Notes under the pieces: generated by a model
Seen by the model: the letters and a program-made list of their open reading frames with translations, nothing else
The model's database searches: none
What the model was told of the DNA's origin: nothing
Shown here: in pieces, positions 22,401-40,628 of the stretch
How the letters are laid out: every line of letters begins with the position of its first letter
How positions within the stretch are numbered: the first letter of the stretch is position 1
Position numbers and translations under genes: made by a program
Source: Ascidia mentula
Lineage: Eukaryota > Chordata > Ascidiacea > Phlebobranchia > Ascidiidae
Direction: 5' to 3'
Assembly: GCA_947561715.1 (NCBI GenBank)
Contig: OX387198.1
Location: forward strand, 17,732,001 to 17,796,000
Length of the DNA: 64,000 nt

Positions 22401-25184
22401 AAAAACAAAATATGTCATAGCCACACAAATAATTTCTGACCAATTTCATACTTTCACTTTATACTTAATAAATTTTGTTTAGACAGAAAATCTTTTTAGT
22501 TTGCCATAAAAACACACCTGTTAAATACATAAATTTTTTTTATGTTTCCAAAAAGGTCGTCCACTGTTTTTTGGGTCATTGGAAGGTCAGTTGCACTTTT
22601 CATTGCTAGCAAGTATCCCTGCAGAAGTAACAAAACATAATGATTACAGTTCATACTGGCAGTAATTTATGAAAAGCGTTACACTTCAGGAATACCTTGT
22701 GTATAAAAAGTGCCAGCAATTGATTGGAGTTAAGTTATAGAGAACCCCCCTAACCCCTTAACAAACATTGTTAACCACACGTTTAAACTAATGATTTATT
22801 CCTGTCACGCTGAAGAAATCCGAATCTGGGGGGAATAGAGGCATTTTCTGGCATAAAGCTATCTTCTTGTCCAGCGCTTAAAATCGTCAATAAAGCGCCA
22901 CAATCAGTTTTCCGTAATCGTATTCGCCCACAATTAGAAAAAAATTCTGGATTCGCCCTTGATCTAAATCCGAATCAAATGCAACGAATTTACCACATGC
23001 TTAAACGATACATCATGGCGCAAGCCAGCAAAGGCTCGATGGAGACGTTGGACTAGAATCCTTAGGTGAGAAAAAGCAAAAATGAACTAAGAAAAAAACT
23101 ATTCTTTCATGTAGTAAGTAATTCACAGCAACAAGATCTTTGCAAACTGTGCGCACTTACTCAATAATGCCAGGAATGAGACATTTCAGTACTATTTCAA
23201 CGAATAGGTGTTTGACTACCAACAGAAGCAATTTTTGTTTTTTATTCCCCACAGTATATTGTTCAACATCTGGGGAATATTTCTTACATCTTGAGTGATG
23301 ATAAGCTAATCCAAAAATTATTTTCAGTAATTCACTTTTGTCCGTCAAGCGTAGGTTACTTGAGGATTATATATCTCCCATAATACAAGTAATTTGCAAG
23401 TATTCCTACACTACTGTTCCGGCAATAATTTAACGTAGACAAACGTTATGTCCACCAAATAGCGAAGCTTCTGCGATGAAAATCCAGACAATCAACAAAT
23501 ATTGAAAAGCCTTTTGTAGTAGGCTATGTTACACCACCCAATAATATCGTGAAGTGGCACTGAACTTGCAGCATAAACCTCACGTGGTTGAAAAGTTACT
23601 TTCTCATCCATCCCTTAGAACCAATATTCAAAAAGTATTTTTTGGTTGAATTTAAAGAAAGTAATAAATATCAAAAGCAAATAAGCCAAATGACAGTCCC
23701 CACCGTTTCTTCCTAACTGGTTTGCAGCTCGATCAGTAATAGAATTAGCTTTTGAATACTTTTTTTATAAGACACGCGACCATATGTAAAACTTATTGGA
23801 CGCTTCAGGCAAAGCAATGTAGAGTCATATACCACCGCCTTAAATACGAAGTGCTGGTGGCCCGTTTTGTTGCCAATTTAAAGGAACTAAGCGGATTCAC
23901 AGGGTAAATTGTGGCCAAGGTACATGGGTGTGCACGCGGACAATAACTTGCCAAGCAACCTTCGCATATACGTAGGGATCTCTGCCACTATTTTAGACGT
24001 CTGATTTCCCTGTAGCTCAGTCGGTAGAGCAATGGGCCTGGTTAGTCCAAGGTTCAAACCTCGCCGGGAGCTTGATATTCTCGCTCCGACTTGTCAGAAA
24101 AAGTGACTGATCCAGCTAGGCTGCAATGCCTGGGTTGCGAAGCCTGTTGTAAACTTAATTGTCCCGATACGATAGCTGTGATGGCCAAGTCCCAAGTCCT
24201 GCGCAGTGGCGCGATTGCATGATCAATTTTGAAAAAGTTTTTGACAAATTTTGAAAGTATGCGCTGTATTTTACAGTTTGTTGGAGATATATGTGTTGGC
24301 TGTACAGGAATGTTTTCCATTTCTGCCAGATACTGGATTTATATAACAGATCAGAAGTGGGGGTAATGTTTGTATGGCACAATATGCAGCAACAGCATAA
24401 ACTTCAAAATGTATAACCCGGAATTTGTGCCACAATTTGTTATACTTGTTATACATACCCCTAGGACGTCTTCAAGTGCTCGAACATACATTCTTTCTGT
24501 TTCCAATAATTCCAGCATTATTCTGTCAACGTATGTCAAAGCAGGGTCATCGGTCATAGCCATTGAAGAAATTGGAGATAAATGATCCACTTCACTTAAG
24601 CGCTTGTTGATGTCTTGCACTGACACTTTTTTTTTGTCTGAAAAAACAGGTCTTGGGATGCAAAAATTGCCGTGGGTGTTATGTAAGTTATAGCCAGTCA
24701 ACGCACCCAAATCATGTGTCGTCTCTTCAACACAATTCACCAGCGTCATATTACGATCGACTGGCACGCGATTGCTGTTTTCGAAACACTGAAGCGCATC
24801 GACTTGTTCCAGTCCAGACGCAGCACCGAAATAGTCACTACATCGTGATGTACGAGACGACAATGAAGAAGCGACTGAGCTGAGGCTAGCTGGGCGCCCA
24901 AAACTTTGTCTTCCATTTCCAGGGAGAGATCTTCTTAGGTCTATTGGATCGCTTGCGGCATCATCTTGCAATGTACGAATAGGTTGATTGATTGTGCTTT
25001 TGTCCCAATATTTTACTTTATGGCTACCTGATGGCAAGTTAACTTTTGGAAAAGGTTCCTGATCTGTTTCAATGGACTTGTGCCTAGAAGACATCATCTC
25101 ATTTAACTCAGTTTGCTGCATTTGAGAATCTCTTTGCACGCAAACGTAGATTCGACAGTGGCCAGAATGTCCGTTCGTATTCAT
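19483..25184 (-). CDS. PLEKHG: DH-PH Rho guanine nucleotide exchange factor, PLEKHG1/2/3-like
   Basis: It would activate Rho-family GTPases at membrane or actin. Exons in transcript order: 25184-24459, 22618-22518, 22262-22193, 22101-21997, 21829-21737, 21622-21491, 21441-21412, 21358-21203, 21146-20894, 20778-20644, 20492-20327, 20275-19483. The sum is 2760 nt, 919 aa. Residues 1-215 are Ser-rich (RPASLSSVASSLSSRTSR). The DH domain, ~216-408, starts LTYVDRIMLELLETERMYV and includes [20 protein letters not shown], the conserved helix contacting the GTPase. A 30-nt exon encodes the DH-PH hinge. The PH domain, ~420-545, includes ATYGEILKEGELKL and YLFDKMLLITKKR, and ends LDWTYHIKKLIIKHHPTAIP. 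The C-terminal ~370 residues are unstructured, with a basic RQKRRR patch. Closest recalled relatives are PLEKHG1 and PLEKHG3. The start is the first ATG of a long open exon; an upstream exon cannot be excluded. Confidence 0.9.
24006..24224 (+). repeat. tRNA-derived SINE, near full length
   Basis: The tRNA-like head has a polymerase III A box (TAGCTCAGTCGG, 24012-24023) and a B box (GGTTCAAACCTC, 24051-24062), with an acceptor-like close at CGGGAGC. No anticodon loop of a functional tRNA folds convincingly. The body follows (CTCGCTCCGACTTGTCAG; ATGCCTGGGTTGCGAAGCC; GATACGATAGCTGTGAT), then the tail (CTGCGCAGTGG; CGATTGCATGA). It is the most complete of at least seven related segments and lies in intron 1 of the RhoGEF gene. 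Confidence 0.8.
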
Positions 25185-27008
25185 TATAGAACAGTCTCCT
25201 ACTTTTACATTATTATTTTTCCTTCAAGTTAAAGCTGAAACATAACCCCAACATGAATTTACACTTTATGCACAAAGTGTACCTCGTCCAGTCACTAAGC
25301 TATTAACTAATGCGCGCATGCATTGATTCACGAAAAACATAAACTTTTACATATCGAATTTCAAGCCAACACTTGCCCAATGGCGTCAGAGAACACACAT
25401 GTGCCATACCACAAGGGATTTACTGGCGATCAGCAAGTGTTTTAGATTAAATTTAAGTTATTATTTGATCCAGCTATTCTCGGTAACTGCCGTGTCGCCA
25501 CAACCAAGTTGCTTCAGGCTATTTAACTAAGAATATAATATTCTCATTTTTAAATACGAACACGTACTTTAAAATAAACCTACGCAATAAGCTGCTAAAA
25601 CATTAAATGTTCCAAGCTATCTACAGTGACAATTGCAATAGCATTAAACGTGATATAGGGTTCCTCGGAAGAGATAACAAGACATGACGAAAAAGGTGGA
25701 TGATTTGGACGAGTGACTTTTCACGCTTTTCGACGCAGTTGGTTTCCTCAGGTGCCACTTTAAACCGACAGGCCTGTTTACCTATTCAATCTCAAGAATT
25801 CACTTCGCGTGCATTCTTTGTGACACGGTTAAGTTTGTCACGGCAATTGATATGCAGCATGGTGGCATAACGGCTTGCACATTTGTGGCATATGTTGCTT
25901 TATGTAGAACACTATACTTCCAAACTTTATTTGAGCATTGCGACATGCTTAAAGCAACGTTTACTTTTTCATTGCCGATTGTGCCATACTAAATTAATAA
26001 AAAGTAGGTACATAGTGTAAACACTAATTTGATTGACAGATTCATTGAGAGCCATGAGAATAAATCTAACTGACCGTGTTTGACGAACAGATCACTGCTT
26101 GTCTAATATGCTTGCAGCTGTTGGGCAAACCTGTGGGTAGTAATAAAAATGTGTGACGCAATGAATTTTATTTTTGGTTTTTACTAAACAAGTAGGCTAA
26201 TGATATTGTTGCTAACGCGTTGTCTGAACAAATACAAAAATAATCATGGTTATGGTCAAGCCCTATAACGTCTAGGGTTGATTACTCGGAACCTCATGAT
26301 GCTTTTGTGAATTACAGTTGAAAACCATAGCGCCCTCTCGGCGCTATGTTGAAAACCATTGATTCCTAGTCTATTAAAACAATGCTTTTAACGTCGAGAC
26401 CAAAAATTATGATTAAAATTCTCAAGTTTCGAGTAAAATACACGTCAAAATGTAATTTGCAGGAGCCATTCGATAATTTTTTTTATTGGGAAATTTAATG
26501 TCAGAACCAAAAAAGTCACAAGTCTAGATAAGACGGCAAGCTTAGAGTCTTCTCATAATTTTACTTAGAGAAATGTTTCGTATTGTAGACAAAAGCTAGA
26601 TTTTTACAAAGGTTTAATCGAAATCAAAAACTGCGGTCCCTGGTTTTTCAGCTTATCCACAGCCTGCACTATATTTATTTAAAGCATAATTTCACCTCTT
26701 TAATTTCACGCTTGTCTGATTAACATAGTCTTTTTAATCATTTAGTTTTCCAAGCACATATCAGTAAAATGACATGACACAGCACAAATTATACAACCAG
26801 AAATATTACCGAACAAAGAAAAATGTTTGCTTTTTTGTATGTTTTTCTTTACGTGTGGGCCAGAAAATACTGATTTATTGTAGGCCAGAAAATACTGATT
26901 GCAAAATAGTATTTTAATGCGTAATTAAAATTTCTGTGAAAAGATCTCCAAACGAACCTGTTAAATATGTCTGCTGGTTTGCCTTGGTGATGGCTTGTTT
27001 ACCATAGC
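25185..27008. other. Divergent intergenic region, left part
   Basis: Between the RhoGEF (-) and RSPH10B (+) start codons. No exon is supported. 26328-26352 holds a small hairpin (CATAGCGCC, CTCTC, GGCGCTATG), flanked by GTTGAAAACCAT on both sides in the same orientation. Promoters for the two genes presumably lie in the 25.2-30.7 kb interval but could not be placed. Confidence 0.45.
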
Positions 27009-27695
27009 GAGCTTTTACTATCCTCATTCTGGCAGAATAAACTTGCCAATCTTCCATATTTTACAAGGTACAACATACATTCACCAAAAAGTTGTGTTTG
27101 TTGGATTAGAATTAAATTGTTAAAAAAATTTTTGCAGTTAAATCAATTAAAAAAATCGCCTATTCAACTTGATCCTCTTTACGCGATTCAGCATAATGGC
27201 GGCATGCGAAAAACTTTTCTAATTCAAACAATTCTGCTCACCGTTGTAGTAAAAGGTGCCAATATTGACCAATATCAAAAGAATAGAAATTTAATGCTCT
27301 ACAACATGCAACTGACAGATTTGAAATTAAGATGGCTGAAGACATCCAAATCGCCCATTGAACTTGACCCTCATTAATTTTCCGTTTTCTTGTTATTGGT
27401 CAATATTGGCAACTATTACCACAATGCTGAGCAGAATTGTTTAAATTGGGGAAGTTTTTCGCATGTCGCCATTATGCTGATTTGCGAAAAGAGGGCCAAG
27501 TTCAATTGGCGATTTCTTTTATTGATATAACTTCAAAATAGTTTGTTTAATATGTTTGATGAGGTTTGAACTGCTTGTTGGCCCCTGTAAATGATTCTAA
27601 TCCAAAAAAACACAACTTCTTGTTAAATGTCTGTTGTACCTTGTACAATATGGCAATTGGCAAGATTATTCTGCCAGAATGAGAGTGGTGAGCTT
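27009..27695. repeat. Large imperfect inverted repeat (foldback), ~690 bp
   Basis: The left arm (~27009-27283) and right arm (~27387-27695) are reverse complements with scattered mismatches and small indels, around a ~100-bp spacer. Matching blocks include CATTCTGGCAGAATAA with TTATTCTGCCAGAATG at the outer ends, TTTTACAAGGTACAACA with TGTTGTACCTTGTACAA, CATAATGGCGGCATGCGAAAA with TTTTCGCATGTCGCCATTATG, and CAATATTGACCAATA with TATTGGTCAATATTG at the inner ends. It is probably a foldback-type non-autonomous transposon. Transcription through it would give a long hairpin RNA. Confidence 0.85.
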
Positions 27696-28400
27696 TTTGA
27701 CTTAAAATTTGTTATCCAAAAATTTTTTATTTGGAAAACGACGAGCAAATATCGTTTCCATGTCGGTAGAACTCACAAATCTAGACTTTTTACATGGGCC
27801 ATAGGAACCGTCGATGGTACATTGTTGTCCAGGTTACACTGTTGCGCGCATCTTGGTATTTCATTACGTGATCCCAATCTGTTGATGTAACACTGTAAAA
27901 ACGCAAAAGGCTGTATTGAGTGATCTTTCTTCGACTTTACATGCGTAAATTACGAGCTAATGTTGTCGCAACTTACTAGAAAAATGTCACAGGCACACTG
28001 TGTCTGCATTTATCAAAAGTTTGTATAGTTATGAAGCAAATTTTACAGTACTTCTATGTGAGGTCGAAACACTGATCAAATTCATGTTTTAATGAGACTG
28101 GCAACACAATGCTACAGGTATAAAGATCGGCTGAAAATGCATTGGTTTAGGTTTAGATAGGGTTCAGCTACTTAGTTTTGGTGCGCACTTCAACTGCAGC
28201 GATTAAGTCTTAATTGTATAGTAAACGACAGTAGATGGACACTAAAGTTTATCTGATTTTGTTAGTTCGTAGAACTAAGTTAGTCTAAAACGTTTATAAA
28301 AAATAATATCTTAATATCTTTTGCAAGTTTTTCTAAACTGGCCTCATGCAAAGAATTAGGAGAACACACTTGTTATTTAATTTAGTGTCCTTCGTTTCAC
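27696..28400. other. Intergenic, no feature seen
   Basis: AT-rich sequence between the foldback and the next inverted repeat. Short frames here have no recognisable domain. Confidence 0.4.
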
Positions 28401-28407
28401 CAGAGGG

Positions 28408-28627
28408 TAGTTGACAAAAAAAATCGTCAGTTAACAAAACTTTGATCTTAATACGCTTTTCATATTCATAACCGAATATGAATATGTTTTTTTTAATAAC
28501 TTTGGTATCTTTAGAAAGGTCAGCCTATGAAATTTTACGTGCAAAAAAAATCATGCTGCTTCCTCCTAGAGTGGCTGAGTAACCCGCATTCAAAGTTTTG
28601 TTCGCTGGCGATTTTTTTTGTCAACTA
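28408..28627. repeat. Inverted-repeat element (MITE-like), 220 bp
   Basis: The perfect 19-bp arm TAGTTGACAAAAAAAATCG at 28408-28426 is reverse-complemented at 28609-28627. The interior is AT-rich, with an internal GAATATGAATAT palindrome near 28475. No clear target-site duplication was found, so the true ends may lie further out. Confidence 0.6.
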
Positions 28628-29096
28628 ACATCCTTCTAGTCTTTGTTTCCTATGCCACAATTTTCCTTTCACTAGGTAGCTGCCAAACGTGCTAGTGGCC
28701 TTTAATTTCAGATGTTTTTCTTTGGCTAAATGTAAACTTTTGGGTTTGGTATTTGCCGACAATTTTTGCTTTTCCCTAAAGTAAATTTTCCCAAAAAAAG
28801 GAACTTACTGCATGCATTTTATTCTAAAACACCCATCTAAATCAATACATTTTCAGCCAATCTTTACCTGCAGCATTGTGACGGCAGACCGATAGATGAC
28901 ATTAAGTATTCCAAAAAATTGTTCAACCTAATAACGTATCAGTTTCTGCAGCTGCCAAGGGTGTAAAACAGAAACAAGAAGTTATGCAACACAAAAGTCC
29001 TCAAAAATTCGTTCATTGGTTAAGTGGAAAAACATATTAAAATGGCCAATAAAATAACTGAACTATATAATAAGCAAAGTGGAACAAATAATATTA

Positions 29097-29430
29097 ATTG
29101 TGTATAAGCTGCAGACAGATGGCCACTGTTTCGACCTAAAAGGTATTTTTTTTAAATATAACTAGTTAAAAAAAAAATTGCCGATTTGTGTTTTTCTTTT
29201 TGCAACGCATGTACCTTATATAGGGCTGGTCCTATAACCAAGAATGGTTCCACCGGTCCTTCGTCACGTCCACATTCAAAATGATTACTGAAAGTTTTAC
29301 TGATTATTCTCCGACGTTTACGAAAAAAAAAATGACAGGACTATCAGACGACTTTGCTGACCAAACAGCCAAGCACCGTTGGACCTTTGTGGTCAAAACA
29401 GTGGCCATCTTTCTGCAGCTTATACACAAT
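29097..29430. repeat. Inverted-repeat element, 40-bp arms
   Basis: Bases 29097-29136 and the reverse complement of 29391-29430 match at 38 of 40 positions (ATTGTGTATAAGCTGCAG is the outer block). The spacer is ~254 bp. A short frame at 29281-29484 crosses the right arm and has no recognisable domain. Ends and class are unresolved. Confidence 0.75.
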
Positions 29431-30692
29431 GAACTATATAAGGTTGACCCTAATGATTCTGCTAACCAAAACCCTGATTCCTGACAAAACTCTCTGGCAA
29501 TGACGCTGAAGTAAGAGCTCGCGCAAAACAAAATCAACACAATAAGATAAAAAATGGATTTTACAAACTGCAAGGCCTGTAAGAGAAAATGGTGTAAACA
29601 ATAACATAGTGCAAATAATAAAAACAAGTAATCAGGAAGTTTATGTAGTGTATGCGTAGTATTGTGGCTTTGCTTTCCAGCAGGCACTGAAACTTATTTC
29701 AGGTAGCCCAGTGCTTATTCCATGAACACAGAGAATATGGTGGCCATGAACAAACAGCACAATGAACACAAGGTCTTGTTTGGCCATCGGACAAATGCTG
29801 GGTTTCATGGGTAACCTGCTTGTAACTGTTTGCATGATGGTTGCATGCTTTATCACATAACTTGGTCTTGTATAACATGAGATCTATCTCATGCAATGAT
29901 AAAACAATTATCATGCACATGCAGATAATCTTTTTGATTGGTAAAAAATGATTCTTAATCGACTCATTAACATAAATATCCGAACCTGAAAATGATTAAA
30001 AAGCTTGTGCTAAATAAACTCGAAAATGCATTTTTTAAGCAGTGAACCCCTAGCTTTTTTGGCTTATGACACCCTACTGAAGAAATGCAAATTTTGCAGC
30101 ACCCAGAGGCCATATTATCAACGTGCACATTGAACGCTGTAATTAGACTGGGACAAATAACTATTTTTGGTGTCTTCGCAATTTGCATAAACTTTCGGCT
30201 TAGTCCATAATGTTGCTTCGGGCCTGTGCAAGAAAGTATAAAATGTTATGTACAAGCAATTGTCCTTAAGTTACTTCAAAATGCAACTTATTTCAATTTT
30301 ACATTTAGGTCTTATTTACAATTGACACTGGAAACACCAACATTTTGTGACCAGTCAAAATAAAAACAATGAATGCAAAAAAAAACATTTGGAACTAAAA
30401 AAAGCACTGTATAGGTAAAAAGCTCGGGACTTTCTTAAGCTACAAATGGTAAACAAAACAGAATAGGATTCGGTATACTGGATTCAATGTAGTTGTTTTT
30501 GAATTATTCTATACTGCTCATTCCTAAATATAACCATATTCAGCTATGTACATTATTTTGTTCAAGTACTTTTTATTGTCAATACCAAAGTTGTTTTATT
30601 TGTCACAAACAGCATATACCAACATTTATTGACATTTATGGCATGATATATGTTTCTATTGACTCAGTGGTATTGACAAATAAATCTTGGCC
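29431..30692. other. Intergenic, 5' flank of RSPH10B
   Basis: No exon is supported. 30041-30055 (CAGTGAACCCCTAGC) resembles a hAT terminus but no partner end was found. The promoter was not located. Confidence 0.4.
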
Positions 30693-36809
<6,117 letters not shown>

Positions 36810-37784
36810 AATTTAAATTTTCATTGTAAGGAATGTATGCACTGTGATATTTTTATAACTCAAGATGTATGTGAACGTTATCGCGCAAATACAAGACAAT
36901 TTCTCACAAAAACAAAATGTTAGACCGTTCATAAACATTGTGTTGCAAAAATATCAGAATTAAAAGTAACTGTACGTCATATACCAATTCTACGTCATAT
37001 ACCAATTCTAAGCATATTCAAATGAAAAAAATGGTTTACATCATGTTTTTTTGGATTTTAAGCTGCATTTCAAATTTTTTTTTTTGACGATCGGGCCGCA
37101 ATGATTATGATCTAGACTGATAACGTATAATTGTAATTCAGATTGTATCAAAAGCGTTGCTGTTCAGAATACAAGCCAACCGTTTCTGTTTTTGTAGCAT
37201 TCAAGCCGTGGGCCGCATAAATCAGCATGCTGCGGGCTGCATCCGGTTTGCCTCGTAGACACGAAATCTGCCTTGGAACGGCTATAACTGTGTACTATCA
37301 GCACTCCGCGGCCGTAGTACCGAATCATTACTGCTTAAAAAGATACAAGCTTGTATGCAAAGAAAACGACCAACACATCCATAAGTCAGAATTACCACTA
37401 GCTTACAGCCCTACACACCAAAAATAAGCACGCTGCGTTTTAATGCCACAAATGACAAAAATTGTGAATATTTAAGTGACTGGACCCCATTATTACGTCA
37501 GGAATCTTATTAGAGAGTACGACGATAATTTGATTTTTTGCTTCAAGAAGCTACTCTAATATGTCTCCCGCACTGCACCTAAACAATCCGCACTTGATGA
37601 AAATTAGCGCGATTAATTTAAAAAAACTAAGCGAGCCAATCGAAGATAAAAAGGTAAGTTAATCGAGCCATTGTTTAGAGGAGGGTTAGTGACTTTACTT
37701 AATTGCAAATTGAGGGTACTTTCTGTGATTTATTTTTTTACAAACAAACCTACACTCTTTTTCCATTTTAGCCAAAATAATGTC

Positions 37785-38060
37785 CAACAGTGGGGCAAAA
37801 TGCCCCTGGGGGAGCGGTTAAAGCAGTTATCTCGAATATAATTTTGACCAGAATTCTTAGACAAGGGTCGGGACTAACAGAAAATCACAAATTGTGCATA
37901 CTTTCTGTAATTGATTTTTCCACAAAATCCACCTCGATATTTTGGTAGTTTCAGCTGCATGTTCAACAGCACCCTCGGCTAATTGACTTCTGACTAAAAA
38001 CCCTGAAAACCATACTAAAACTGCCCAAACACGCAGAAAATCGCCCTGGCAACAGCCTGT
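37785..38060 (+). repeat. Dispersed repeat, paired with 17395-17660
   Basis: Second copy of the family described at 17395, in the same orientation. Shared blocks include AATTTTGACC, AAAATCACAAATT, CAGCACCC and GAAAATCGC. Confidence 0.65.
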
Positions 38061-40043
38061 TCATCCGCACTCATTGAACCAAAACGCCGGGCACCCATGC
38101 ATGGCCCATTGCATTGTTAGACACAATTAACTCTGTTTCGCAGGACAGAGTTTGAGAGGGGCATTTCCCGACCAAGAAACTCTTTTCCATAGAAATACAA
38201 AAAACGATAACACACCAAGCCCTTGTCATTATTTTAATTACCACCCACACCTACGAAATATGCAAAACCCATAAAAAAAACAACCCAGTAACGAACATCC
38301 CCATAAAACTGACCCAAGCCTTCCGTCAATCACTTAACTTGTGACTTCCGTTACTGGGGAACTGGTCAACACCCTCTCCTTGAGGTGGACTTGCCCTAAA
38401 TAATGGACCCCACAGCACATTTTTTATTCCAACTCTCGTACTGCTCCCTTTATTGGATTTCCTTGCGTTTTCTTCCTTATAATTAAACCATACAATGTAA
38501 TCCTACCCTTTTTAGTGCTTCTTCCTTGTACATATTGTAATCTTTTTTGCGTTAGTTTCCCTGTGTTTCTCTTATTACTCGCCGGGCACTTCCCAAGCGC
38601 CCTAATAAATACAAAAAAACGTGTATCAGAGCATTTATAGGCTACCTGCAAATTTTACATGTACTATTGAAGTTCTGTTTTGCAAACAACCAAGGCTGTT
38701 AAACGACTATTAAAGAATATATACCACCCGCATCCATAATGTGCGCATTAAGTGTTCATGAAAACGCAGCGTCGGGCAGTATGCCTCCATGGTGAAAAAG
38801 GGGATAAATACACTAAAACAATTTTACCATCGAGACGCTAGTCGACAAAACTTTTTTCCAGTCGACAAAACTTCAAACGCACATAACTTTGCTGTTCTGA
38901 ATGGATATCGATAATTACCTTCCATATTCAAGTCAGTCATTGACTCCTCTACAAATCTGCGGCCCCAATGAACACAGACCATCATAAAGCTTATTAAAAT
39001 AAGCTACCTTTCAAACCATACCCAACTTGTTTAAATTGGCGAGGAGAATGTATGTCTGCCGACCGAATATTAATCATAATCGTCATAAAAAAATACGTTT
39101 TTCGTTGATAACTCTTTTTTTAATCAATTAAAAAAACATAACTTGTGATGAGTTAGGTTTAAATAGTCAGGGCTGCTATATGTCGGACCAATATATATGG
39201 AAATAATACAGCCTAATTTCCCTTGAAATTTGGATATGGGAAAACTACAAAACATGCATTACTGAATCTAAAACAACATAAAAATAAGATTGAAATTCAA
39301 AACACAGCAGGCGTTTTTAAAAAAAATATGGACCATAATATTTTCCAAGAGATTGTTGTTTAACTTAAGTATAAAACTAAGAAATAATAATTAAAGGACG
39401 TGTGGAAGTTCTTTTCACTGTTTTCGCATAGAGATATATCGATATGTTTTCCGTTTAGTTGAGAAATGGAAGCGTGAGTCGATTGTAGATAAGCCAAAAT
39501 TTCGAGTAAGGCGCACGAAAATATTCACATTTAAAATCGTTATACGCAAACAGACAACTAGCCTATTGCGCAACACTATATGTACATTAAATCTTGGTTG
39601 ACGTATCGGTAATCAGGGTGGGGCTAAAGGCAGACAAACTATCAGCATGACATTGAAAAGAAAAACTCAAACAAGCCGCGGCTAACATACGGTATGGACA
39701 ATTTTCACGCAAGTAATTGATCGTTTATTGACACCTATCAGGGTCGGCAACCCAGATTGTTCATGGCACGCCAAGTGCCACGAGTTCATGTACTAATATT
39801 GTTGGAATGCACAAACCTCTACAAAAAAGGGTTAAACGATAAATTTATGTCCTGTAGTGATAGATTTAACACTTAAATTTGCATGTGTAGATCAACAATG
39901 GGGCGTCTGCTTAAGCAGTGGTTATTGAAAAAGGACGACATATTAGCAGTCATGTAAACGATAATGCATACCCAATGTGATTAGTAAATAAAAACTGGAT
40001 CAAAAAACCAAAGGCCCCTGGCAGGCTGTCGATCGCACACCGT

Positions 40044-40120
40044 ATCAATAATAATGTATAAAAATCGATCTGAGCTGTCTAAAGATCGCTGTGTTGGGAT
40101 TTTTATACATTATTATTGAT
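40044..40120. repeat. Perfect 23-bp inverted repeat hairpin
   Basis: The arm at 40044-40066 starts ATCAATAATAATGTAT and is exactly reverse-complemented at 40098-40120, with a 31-bp loop. It directly follows a GGCAGGCTGTCGATC block shared with 5990-6075, so it is likely part of the same transposon family. Confidence 0.85.
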
Positions 40121-40628
40121 GCATACCCATTGATGTTCACATGCGAATTGACCATACTTTGTGAACTTGCACGCTGTGTCCACACAACAGTACGTTGCCG
40201 AAAAGATGCCTGAAACGAGACCTGTTATTTGTTTTTTTTTACCTCTACCGGATATAATTCGTGGCAAATACCCTGATTCCCAAAATTTATCTTGCTTTTG
40301 TGCGTAGGAACAAGTTTATTCCCCGTTTTATATTTTATCATGAAAAATACGATCAATACATTTGTGAGCAATGTGGTTAGCTTACTTAAAAGTCGATCGA
40401 AGTATTGATTGAAAGGACGTGCCTGGTGCACAGTTACTGTGCTGCGGTAGTACCGTGTTCACTTGCCAGCTGAATTTTAAATGAAATATTCATGTGGCGC
40501 ATTCAAAAAATGAAGTTGGGCTGGGGTTGTTGCTTTGTCACAAAAAGGGCGGCTACTAAAGATGGTTTCTTTGCGTTGCATGTTTGTGCTTGTAGGGATT
40601 TTAAATTGGTGATCACAAATGACTTGTA

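Larger units (their letters stand above)
36810..40628. other. Intergenic between RSPH10B and Kir3
   Basis: It holds the dispersed repeat 37785-38060, the hairpin 40044-40120, a 16-17-bp tandem duplication near 36976-37010 (CGTCATATACCAATTCT twice) and a doubled AGTCGACAAAACTT near 38839-38872. 38160-38640 is conspicuously G-poor on the plus strand with several ACCC and CCAA runs, unlike its surroundings; it could be a decayed element. 39747-39770 (CAGGGTCGGCAACCCAG) resembles a hAT end. No exon is supported. Confidence 0.45.

Noticed and set aside
24006..24075. Functional tRNA gene
   Set aside because: A and B boxes are present but the anticodon arm does not fold and the unit continues into the SINE body shared with other copies.
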